Assembly: GCA_032622095.1 (NCBI GenBank)
Contig: CP136063.1
Location: 30,756,987-30,820,986, forward strand
Source of the DNA: Siphonodentalium dalli
Taxonomy: Eukaryota > Mollusca > Scaphopoda > Gadilida > Siphonodentaliidae
Length of the DNA stretch: 64,000 nucleotides
Direction of reading: 5' to 3'
Below are positions 45,836-54,288 of the stretch, piece after piece. The notes beneath the pieces were generated by a model that did no database searches, had not been told where the DNA came from, and saw only the letters and a program-made list of their open reading frames with translations. Positions within the stretch are counted from its first letter, which is position 1. The number at the start of each line of letters is the position of its first letter. The position numbers and the translations under genes were made by a program.

Positions 45836-46369
45836 ATGTATTACTTCACCAAAATGGTACGTTATACAAACTTTGTCATATCTACTAACATGGGGTTTAA
45901 ACCCAATATGAAGGAGCTGACTAATAAATTGTGCGATGCTGTATACAACTCGAAGATAATAATATGGAAGAACCGTGTTATCGGTGGTTGCTGTTGGGTA
46001 TACAAAAACGGTCAGTTATTATTTATGGGAGCATCGTATGATTATAGATGTGCAGTGAGGAAATTAAGAAAATATGCCAGATTAATTCAAAGACTAGGAT
46101 TTTCGGTGAAATTGGATAAAATAAAAAGGGTTACTTCATCACTGACTCACGAATTCGGTCATAAACTCAATGTATCTAATATACCTGACTGTTTGGAAGG
46201 TATTTATGAACCAGAGTTGTTCCCTGGAGTAAACTTCAAGAGACAAAATATAAACTTTACCTGTCACACTAGCGGAAAAATATTAATAACGGGAGTTAAA
46301 CGACAAATGGATATAATCGGTGTGATATATCCTACACTCTTGGAAATAGGGTTGTTTCACAATGGATGA
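45836..46369 (+). CDS. TATA-binding protein (TBP) homologue
   Basis: The 177-aa protein covers the whole saddle of TBP. Repeat 1 (about 9-93) has TNFVISTNMGFKPNMKEL, ending with a RKLRKYARLIQRLGF segment, very close to the TBP helix with RKYARVVQKLGF. Repeat 2 (about 94-171) has LEG, YEPELFPG (124-131), TSGKILITG and IYPTLLEI, in TBP order and spacing. Of the four DNA-kinking phenylalanines of TBP, the one in ELFPG is kept (F129); the others appear replaced (Ile near 41-42, Tyr55, His144). TBP bends TATA boxes and nucleates pre-initiation complexes. It is not a fragment of a host gene: no introns, compact, 8-nt overlap with the integrase start. Inferred role: transcription of the element's own genes. 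Confidence 0.93.
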   Translation: MYYFTKMVRYTNFVISTNMGFKPNMKELTNKLCDAVYNSKIIIWKNRVIGGCCWVYKNGQLLFMGASYDYRCAVRKLRKYARLIQRLGFSVKLDKIKRVTSSLTHEFGHKLNVSNIPDCLEGIYEPELFPGVNFKRQNINFTCHTSGKILITGVKRQMDIIGVIYPTLLEIGLFHNG

Positions 46370-47423
46370 ATACTTGAAATCTATTTATTATGACCCATCT
46401 AAAAAGGGTAGTTTGGGCGGTGTTGACCGATTGTACAGAGCCGTGAAGGATGAAGGTATACGCACAATTAGTAGGAAGAAAATAAGAGATTGGTTAGCTT
46501 CCCAGGAAACTTATAGCCTAGTAAGACCACGCCGACTGAAATTTCCTAGAAGTAGAGTTATTGTTCATGGACTTGATTCATTGTGGGACAGTGATATAGC
46601 AGACATGTCTGCTTCAGACAGCCCCTATAGATACATATTGGTGTGTATAGATATATTCTCCAGATTCGCGTGGGCTCGAGCTTTGAAGAAAAAAAATGCC
46701 AAAGATGTGAGTGCAGCATTTACTGATATATTTGCTACTGAAACCAGAAGACCACTCGTTCTCAGGACGGACAAAGGAGGTGAATATGACAATGCGTTAG
46801 TTAAACGTGTGTTGAAAAGAGAAAAAATAAAACATTTAATAACTGAAAATGAGACGAAAGCTAATTATTCTGAGAGGTTTATTCGAACTTTGAAAACGCG
46901 TGTCTACCGCCATATGATACACACGGGAGGCCAGGACTACAGCTCAGTTTTACAGGATATAATAAACACTTATAACATTACCAAGCACAGATCAATAGGT
47001 CGGGCTCCTTCTGAAATCAATAACGAAAATGAGTCAGAGACAAGATATGAACTAGCTTTGAAACGTAAAGAACGGGTGATAAACCCCTACCGATATAAAC
47101 TGGGAGATAAAGTACGGATTTCTCATTTGAAGGACGTTTATGAGAAGGAATTTTATAAGAAGTGGACAGGGGAGATATTCACAGTGATACGAAGATATAG
47201 AAGAGATAATCTAAACGTTTATAAGATCAAAGATTGGAACGAAGAAGAGGTGACTGGTTCTTTTTATGAACAAGAAATACAATGGGTCAAAGTTGATGCT
47301 GATACCACATACAGAATAGAAAAGGTTTTAAAGAAAAGCCGAGGGAAGGTACTCATTAGGTGGCTTAATTGGGGCCCGAAATTTGACAGTTGGATACCTG
47401 AAGTTGATCTAGTTAAATACTGA
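46362..47423 (+). CDS. Polinton integrase with C-terminal chromodomain
   Basis: A 353-aa retroviral-type (rve) integrase. Catalytic acids: D78 (in WDSDIADM), D137 (LRTDKGGEY) and E171 (ANYSERF). An N-terminal helical region with GGVDRLYRAVK precedes it, and a C-terminal chromodomain (about 316-352: YRIEKVLKK, VLIRWLNW, FDSWIPE) ends it. The enzyme joins element ends to target DNA and makes the 6-bp duplication seen here. The start overlaps the TBP-like gene by 8 nt and the stop overlaps the next ATG (TGATG), so it may be translated from a shared transcript. The frame is intact. The chromodomain suggests chromatin-guided targeting. Confidence 0.95.
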   Translation: MDEYLKSIYYDPSKKGSLGGVDRLYRAVKDEGIRTISRKKIRDWLASQETYSLVRPRRLKFPRSRVIVHGLDSLWDSDIADMSASDSPYRYILVCIDIFSRFAWARALKKKNAKDVSAAFTDIFATETRRPLVLRTDKGGEYDNALVKRVLKREKIKHLITENETKANYSERFIRTLKTRVYRHMIHTGGQDYSSVLQDIINTYNITKHRSIGRAPSEINNENESETRYELALKRKERVINPYRYKLGDKVRISHLKDVYEKEFYKKWTGEIFTVIRRYRRDNLNVYKIKDWNEEEVTGSFYEQEIQWVKVDADTTYRIEKVLKKSRGKVLIRWLNWGPKFDSWIPEVDLVKY

Positions 47424-47773
47424 TGATGAGGCTATATATTTCCAGTGATAAATACAAAGCCTATTTTCCAGACAATGTGGGTGGAGATTTTACTTTACCT
47501 CTACCATCGAATTTACATCTGAATAGTGGATGGACCATCACCTTGGAACAGATATCTATGAACCCAAAACCACATAACAGAATAATCTACATATGCTGTG
47601 ACATCTGTGAAGCATCCAGACTGCCTATTCAATCTCTTCAAGTACTGAGGGTTATATACACGGATGAGGCGGGAGACTTCGTGGGAAGTACAGCGGTTCC
47701 TGTAACAGGAGGACCCTCAAACTTTGTAAGGATATATCTGCTGGATGAAAAATTTGAAAAACATCGAAATTGA
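47423..47773 (+). CDS. Candidate minor capsid (penton-like) protein, probably frameshifted at its end
   Basis: A 116-aa frame starting MMRLYISSDKYKAYFPDN followed by a FTLPLPSNLHLNSGWTITL segment. The N-terminal pattern (Y-I-x-S, YFPDN, F-T-x-x-LP, L-x-x-GW) is that of the Polinton minor capsid protein, a single jelly-roll thought to form vertices. The frame ends early at 47773, while another frame stays open to 47818 with a hydrophobic beta-strand-like ending (SLDCVLLF), which suits the family better. A 1-base indel near 47745-47765 is therefore likely. It overlaps the integrase stop by one base. Confidence 0.6.
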   Translation: MMRLYISSDKYKAYFPDNVGGDFTLPLPSNLHLNSGWTITLEQISMNPKPHNRIIYICCDICEASRLPIQSLQVLRVIYTDEAGDFVGSTAVPVTGGPSNFVRIYLLDEKFEKHRN

Positions 47774-47799
47774 CTCATTGGATTGCGTCTTGTTATTCA

Positions 47800-48090
47800 A
47801 TGATGGTAGGGACTAGATATTATTACGACACTGTGCGGAGGACATATATGCCGACGAAACTAGGAAATAATGTGTCAAAAGCTAAGCCTCGGAAAGCTAC
47901 TAAATTAGTTAGCAAGAAGAAAATAAAACCTAAAACAAGTGAGAGAAAGAAGAAATCTGTGAAGCGCAGAACAGCCCCAAAAATTAACCAATCAGGGCGG
48001 GTCGTGAAGAAGTCGAAAGTTATAAGGAGAAACAGACCCCTCGATGCTTTCGATAATCATGGACAGACTACCCATATTCGGAGAAGTTGA
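47800..48090 (+). CDS. Lys/Arg-rich basic protein, possible DNA-condensing core protein
   Basis: From the ATG pair at 47800/47803 the frame gives about 96 aa: MVGTRYYYDTVRRTYMPTK, then a very basic stretch of Lys/Arg/Ser/Thr and a NRPLDAF end. The composition resembles histone-like core proteins of DNA viruses, but the length and lack of a specific motif leave function open. It overlaps the 3' end of the minor-capsid region and, by 32 nt, the major capsid start, and it hosts the capsid TATAAGG motif. Confidence 0.5.
   Translation: MMVGTRYYYDTVRRTYMPTKLGNNVSKAKPRKATKLVSKKKIKPKTSERKKKSVKRRTAPKINQSGRVVKKSKVIRRNRPLDAFDNHGQTTHIRRS
48021..48028 (+). promoter_or_regulatory. TATAAGG motif before the major capsid gene
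   Basis: TATAAGGA lies inside the basic-protein ORF and begins 38 nt before the capsid ATG at 48059. A coding-embedded site at the right distance strengthens the motif. Confidence 0.6.
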
Positions 48091-49270
48091 AGAAGTTAGT
48101 CAGGCGCATAAAGAATGGATGGAGTTCAACCCCTCCACTGCCATTACAGAAACTTCGCCCATAGAATTCTATATACCCGGGACATCTAATGATTATATCG
48201 ACTTAAAGAACAGTACACTCAGTGTCAAAATCAAAATAGTTAAAGATGATGGATCAGCATTGGCTTCAGCTTCGAAAGTCGGTCCCATTAACCTGGCTCT
48301 ATCATCAATATTTAGTTACTGTAATATAGAGTTACAACATACCCCAGTGGGATCCCTCGGACCTTACTATCCATATAAGGCTTATTTGGATACATTATTA
48401 AAAGGGACACACACACAACTAACCTATACCTTTTCTGAACGATTATATGTGAAGGACAGAGCGAAACATATGGAGTCCACTACAGCAAATTCTGGTCTAC
48501 TAGAAAGAAAACAATTTTTCGATGACAATTCTATAGTGTCAGTGTCAGGCCCGATCTCACATGACCTCTGTCAACAAGATAGATACATTTTGAATGGAGT
48601 GCCAGTAAAAATAACATTATGGCCCAGTAAAAATGCCTTCTGTTTAATGAGTTCGGATGCTACTCCCAAATACAAACTGAAGATCACTGATGCTAAATTT
48701 AAAACATGTTTCGTCAAAACAGAAGATATTGAGAGAAATCTCAGCACGAAAGACGCTATATACCCTTACACAAAGTCGGTCATCAAAGCCTTCTCAGTCG
48801 CCAAAGGGGCCTTCAACTTCACAGCGACTAATGTGTTCCAAAATGATGTTCCGCAAAGAATTCTTATAGTGCTTACAGAGGCAGAGGCTTTGAATGGCAG
48901 CTACACCAAAAATCCATTTAATTAAAAAAATTATAATTTAAACCATCTAGCTCTTACTGTGGATGGTCAATCAGTACCCAGCCGCCCCTTAAACCTGAAA
49001 TTTAAAAAGGACGATTATTTGGACGCATACCATAATCTGATTAAAGCTTTTCCAGGTTCTTCAATCGAAAGACAAGCTTTTAAAGAAGGTTACACCATAT
49101 TTTGTATAGAGCCTTATGGAGAAGACACAGCATCCATAAATAAAGGCTTAGTACAGTTGGATATGAGGTTAAGTGAAGCTTTGCCAGAAACAGCAGTCAT
49201 CTTAGTTTACGGAACTTTCCCAGCACACATGATCATTGACAAGGACAGAAACGTTTTTATACCTATGTAA
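48059..49270 (+). pseudogene. Major capsid protein (double jelly-roll) with one nonsense codon
   Basis: The frame from MDRLPIFGEVEE (48059; an upstream in-frame Met at 48044 is less likely, given the TATAAGG spacing) runs through typical Polinton capsid features: STAITETSPIEFYIPG, DYIDLKNSTLSVK, VGPINLALSSIF, PYKAYLDTLL, RYILNGVPVKI and LNGSYTKNPFN. It then hits TAA at 48923-48925 and continues in the same frame to 49270 with the conserved C-terminal part. Without that stop the length (~403 aa) would fit the family. The 288-aa truncated product would lose the end of the second jelly roll, so capsid assembly is doubtful. Confidence 0.92.
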
Positions 49271-49285
49271 TATATATAGCATCGT

Positions 49286-49291
49286 AATAAA
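49286..49291 (+). terminator. Poly(A) signal after the capsid gene
   Basis: AATAAA 16 nt after the capsid stop, followed by further AATAAAT-like words (49310). It probably ends the rightward transcripts. 49292-49551 is a non-coding AT-rich spacer with a T run and a GGTTCGGGG patch. Confidence 0.55.
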
Positions 49292-49551
49292 ATAATATTT
49301 AGCATTGTAAATAAATTATTGTAAATAATACTTCTCCGTGTTGTTGTTTGGGAGTTGACCTATATGTAGGATGTGATAATACTTAGTAAAAAAAATCAAG
49401 CCACCCCCTCCCCTTTTTCGGTTCGGGGTGTTTTTTTTGTTTGTTTAGGGAAATTATTTTTTTTGGCCTAATTTTGTTTTCCTCCGATGCTCATTCGTTC
49501 TTCTGTCAACCATAGACTATCCCATCAATCGTATAGGCATTTTATATGGTA

Positions 49552-50355
49552 ATTTCCGGATTTGATAATGACAATTTAAGGGCGGGATTCCATTGTTCGG
49601 AGAACGTGTGGTGTGGGTGAATAAATTAGTCAGGTTTGGGCACGCTTTCGAAAACGCGCGGTTTAACCAGGTGCACGAGGCGTGCGTGATGCTAAATAAT
49701 TGTGGCGGGACTCCATTGTTTCAGGAGCGCGTGGTCTAACCAGGTGACTCTGCAGGTGCACGATTCCATTGTTTCAGGATAGCGTGGTCCAAACAGCTGC
49801 ACGCTTCCATTGTTCCAGGAGCACGTGGTCCAAACAAGTGACTCTGCAGGTGCACGATTCCATTGTTTCAGGATAGCGTGGTCCAAACAGCTGCACGCTT
49901 CCATTGTTCCAGGAGCACGTGGTCCAAACAGCTGCACGCTTCCATTGTTCCAGGAGCACGTGGTCCAAACAGCTGCACGATTCACGTGTGGTTCTATCAT
50001 TGGCGCTCGGTTATCAAAATAATTCTGGTGGCCATTGTTGGGTCGAATAAGGAGGAGTTTCGGTACCCTATCATATAATTAAGAATGAGCGACTTTAATT
50101 AATTAAAACCTATCAAATAATTAAGAACGAAAAGGAGGGGCTTCATTAATTCATTCTACCTATCATATAAGTGAGAAGGAAAAGGATGGGTTTTCATACA
50201 ATAAGGACCCCTAATAAACCCCTACCATTGGCCCATTAAGACAATAGGGCGAAACAAAGGGGGACAAAGGACCCATTGACGCAGTGTGGAACCTTTAGAA
50301 ATGGGGAGGAGCTTAGGAGACACGCCCCAGGGTCCCTACAGACGGTCTATCATCA
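49552..50355. repeat. Polinton terminal inverted repeat, right (804 bp)
   Basis: Inverse of 33861-34655, ending CAGACGGTCTATCATCA. It includes the E-box-bearing minisatellite (49735-49990) in a different arrangement and a short insertion near 50278 relative to the left TIR. ORFs here are artefacts. Confidence 0.95.
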
Positions 50356-50361
50356 TCAGGA
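50356..50361. repeat. Polinton target-site duplication, right
   Basis: TCAGGA, identical to 33855-33860. Confidence 0.9.
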
Positions 50362-52719
50362 GCTAGTGGTTTCCCAGTTGGGACAACGGTTGGGACGAGT
50401 GATCCGTTCTCTCTCGACCAGCCGTAATCAGTTGGATTGAGATCAGCAGGTGTGTCATCAAGCGCATGTCTCCATACACTTACCTGTAAGTGGGCGCGTT
50501 TAATATTTTCAATTAAAGCATCGTCGGTTGGAGGTAGAGAATTCAGTTTTGGTGCTGCAGCCATGCTGCGGCTAACTTTGTTGGACCATATCTTCTGTCG
50601 AGCATCTGTGGTTGATTGGCAATTTGGTTGTCCATAGCAATCCAAAATAAATGGCTTAGCCGCATCTACAACTCTCTCTATTGCAGCAGATGGCACACCA
50701 ATATCTGTTAGTTTGTGATTTCCAACTTTGAGAATCTTAAGGGCAGTACATTTCCCTATACCATGTAGAGCCGCGACAGTGTCACATCCTGTGAGTCCAT
50801 GCATTGCTCAGCGATATTCATGTGAGCTTTGAGCGTTTCATTGATGTTTATTGTGATCCGTCCCTTTGCCGGTGCTACCATCAGTATATGGCCGGATAAA
50901 TCACCATGATAAAGGAAATGGAGTAACATTACAAATATGTCAGTGTCATCTGCCACAACTAACGATGTTTGGGCTGCTACTCTCGCAACCTGCTGAACAA
51001 TGAGAGTATCTCCTTCTTCGTGGGTCGATCTGAGATCACGCATATTGATACATATGCCCTTATTAATCTCTATAGGAATGGGATCCTTTCCGGTTACTAC
51101 GAGTCGTTTATTTGTATTGGCAAACCATTCCCGGTGCACCTGGAGATCATTAACAATCATGTCAATAAGCTGTGCTTTGTTGTCACTCACTGTCAGGATA
51201 ACTTTTTGTGGAGGTAGCCTCGTGTTTTGCATTTTTTTAAAAGCCTCGTGTTTTGCTTGAGTGTGAAGACTCTGCTAGCCCCTTTGTCTCGGGCTAATCG
51301 CGTCGATTCTTTGATGCTGAGTTTATTATACCTATCGAATATCAAGTATACATCTGTCTTCTTTCTCAGTGTTGCAAGTATATAAGACCGAAATTCATCA
51401 AGGAAATATTGCACTACTCCCAGTGGTGGCCATCGTACTGTCCATAGAATTGCACAGCCGTCTAGGAAGGTGGCATGGCTGACACCGCCCTTTGGTACGT
51501 CAGCAATGATGTCAACACGTAGCGCATTCTTCAGGTTTGATTTGGACTTTGCTTCCTTCATATGTCCGTTAGACTCAAACATGGAAGGTGGATAGGGTGA
51601 TAGCTCATACGAAAGGATGTCATCAATATCCAAGCTCCTCGTACTATTCTTCAATCCCATTGCCCTCGCATAGATCACTTCTGTGTCGAAAATTTGTACG
51701 TTGCCAATGTTTATATGCTTACTAGCTGATGTAATTGTTTTCACGTTCCAGCTTATTGTATTATGGAAACTGGACGGCCAACCTTTTTCGAAATTTATCA
51801 TCTGTTCTCGTCCAAGTTCCACCGCCTTATCTACATTGACGGACGGATGGGTAGTCACTCGTCCGGACTCCACATATTGACGATCCCTTGTGGATGCTGC
51901 TTCGGATCAAGTGGGTCAATGTACAGCTCCAGCTTATGTTTTAGTGAATCTCGATCAGCCTTGTCAATCTTTATTCTTGAACTTGATTCTTCTTTATGAC
52001 ATGTCTGGGTGCATTCGCCTCCCTTCTCTCGCATACAATCCAAATCGTATATCAGGCAGTTGCATGTATTCAAACTGTATGCCCATGTACGAACACTCTC
52101 TGGTTTCAGCGTGATGCCGATTATACCTGAGCGTCCATGACCATACCACATGAAGGTGGTCTCAATCGCCATGTCACTCCAAATGCCATTAAAAATGCCA
52201 CTATTGTGGTGCATAGTGTGCTCACCCTTCATGAATGGCGCCTGAACATCATCAGGTAGTGATTCCATTGACCGCAGGTAATAGAGTGCATATCTGGCAT
52301 AATGCATGTGTCCAGCTGCGAAGAAAAGAGGAATCATCTCCTCAACGGTGTCTAAATGGAGCGGCCAATCAGATTCCCGCTCTGCTCTGTATCTCAGTAT
52401 TATGAACATGGGTTTGATTAGACATTCAATCCAGAGCTTAGCGGTTCTGCTCTCACATGCGGATGCCTCCAGAACAACCAAGAGGTCACACATGCACCGC
52501 ATATCATCATGTGTTTCAAATACTGCTCGGAGTAACTCTTCTGTCAACAGACGCAAAGCTCTTATATTTTGAGGAAACTTCTTGCCTTTGAGCATTTTTA
52601 AGACTCCGCCAAAAGTCGACTCTAAAATTTCTGTCAGGCCGGTTCCCACCATCAGTGACCCAATGGATCCACAATAGCTCATGAGCAAATGCATACCTCC
52701 TAACCTTATATATGTGTTC

Positions 52720-54288
52720 TTAACCCTTTGAACCCGTAACACCGATATTTAGGTGCAAACGAACCGTGACTATATCCCGTAACACCGATATTTCGGTGCA
52801 GCGACGACATGATTCGGTAGCAAATTTATTAATAGTATAACGAGCGTCAGACCCACTGATTTATATTTAAATTGCCCCCACATATGTCAGCGGCGCCCAT
52901 GGTGCGTATGGAATGGTTGACGGCTAGTATCGGGTAGAAATATATGCGCATGCGCATAGCATATAATCTACAAAAACATACGATATTTTAAGCGAACTGT
53001 GCCGCTATATTTACGGCATATAATTTCGTGTTCCCCGTGTGTGTACAGAACAGACATAATTTAGACACACAATTTCAGTTTAAATTACCCTCGCGTATAT
53101 TAACCAGTGTTCTGCTACATATGGGGAAGGGTCTATCGCATATGAAGTTGATTTATTCGCGCATGCGCAGACTAGCGCAATGACAAATAAATGGTTTATA
53201 CGTACTTATACACGACATACCCACTAATATATATATTTAAATTGGCCTATTGAAGTCAGCGCTGGCAAAGGTGTCTATATGGATTGGTTGCCCGCTAGAA
53301 ACGGCTAGGAAAATATGCGCATGGGCGCAGGCTATAATTCATTTAAAAAAAATGCGTTTAAGTGAAATGTGGCGCTATATATGACATTTTGTTACATGTT
53401 TCACATGATAGTACAGTACACACAATCTAGACAGCTTACTTGAACAATGGGGCCACGATATGTTACGGGAAATTACGTTGTTTCTGGTCTCTGTAATACC
53501 AGTCTCTGTTGTGCCACATGCAGCAAAAAGTCTATCGCATATCAAGTTGACTTACTCGCGCATGGCCAGGTATATCTTAATTTCACATTAGGATATTGGT
53601 TGCATCGAAACGCAATTCGCTGATGTATAATTACAACGTTATAAGCTAGAATTCGTTTGTCCTGCAAATTTCGGGTAGTTGCCTAGTAACCGTTTCTAAG
53701 GAGAGATCGGGTGGCAAAGTCTCCCGATCTTACAATGATCAGTGGTCCGTGCATGCATATATCATGCCTGCACAGTTTCAGGTAGGTGTCCCCTTTCAAC
53801 ATAACCAACACCATGCGACTAGACACTGTCTAAATTAAGGCAAAACATACCACTGAATGGTTAGTGCAATTATGTCATTCGATCAGTTGTGGTATTTGCT
53901 TAGCAACCGTTGCTACCCTTAAATGGGATATTTGGTTCACTATTCTGGTCGGGTATATATCAAATTTCACGTTAGGGTAGTACCTGCATCAAAAAACGCA
54001 ATCACTGAGGTTGAATTACGACGCTATAAGCTATATTTACATTTTCCAGTCAATTCCGGGTAGTTGCCTAGCAACCGTTACCAAGGAGTTGCCGCGAGGC
54101 AAACTCTCGCGATTTTATAATGATCGCTGATCCATGGGGGACAAACCTGTAAAGTTTCAGACCGGTGTCGCAATTTGAACATAATCAACACCATGCTACT
54201 AGACACTGTCAAATTTAAGCGGACATACCACTGGGAGTCCCGGGTCAGGGTGTCGATCACTGTGGGGCGCCAGGGTTCAAAGGGTTAA
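52720..54288. mobile_element. Non-autonomous TTAA element (piggyBac-like), 1.56 kb, in the FEN-like gene
   Basis: TTAA at 52720-52723 and 54285-54288, with inverted ends CCCTTTGAACCC and GGGTTCAAAGGG. Removing it with one TTAA joins the frame coding KWDNTDMF to the one coding KNTYIRLGG without a shift. The interior has two diverged copies of a segment (CTAGTAACCGTTTCTAAGGA near 53690; CTAGCAACCGTTACCAAGGA near 54068), GCGCATGCGCA palindromes, and two GTAACACCGATATTTMGGTG repeats at the left end. No transposase. Confidence 0.9.

Larger units (their letters stand above)
33861..50355. mobile_element. Polinton/Maverick DNA transposon, 16,495 bp
   Basis: Defined by long inverted terminal repeats starting TGATGAYAGACCGTCTG, a perfect 6-bp TSD, and the core Polinton genes: protein-primed DNA polymerase B, FtsK/HerA-type packaging ATPase, retroviral-type integrase and double-jelly-roll capsid. 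Unusual cargo: a TBP homologue, a double PC4-like protein and a BIR-RING protein. A maturation protease was not found. The polymerase, IAP, capsid and probably minor capsid genes carry disabling lesions, so this copy is probably non-autonomous. It is inserted in the reading frame of a minus-strand gene. Confidence 0.97.
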
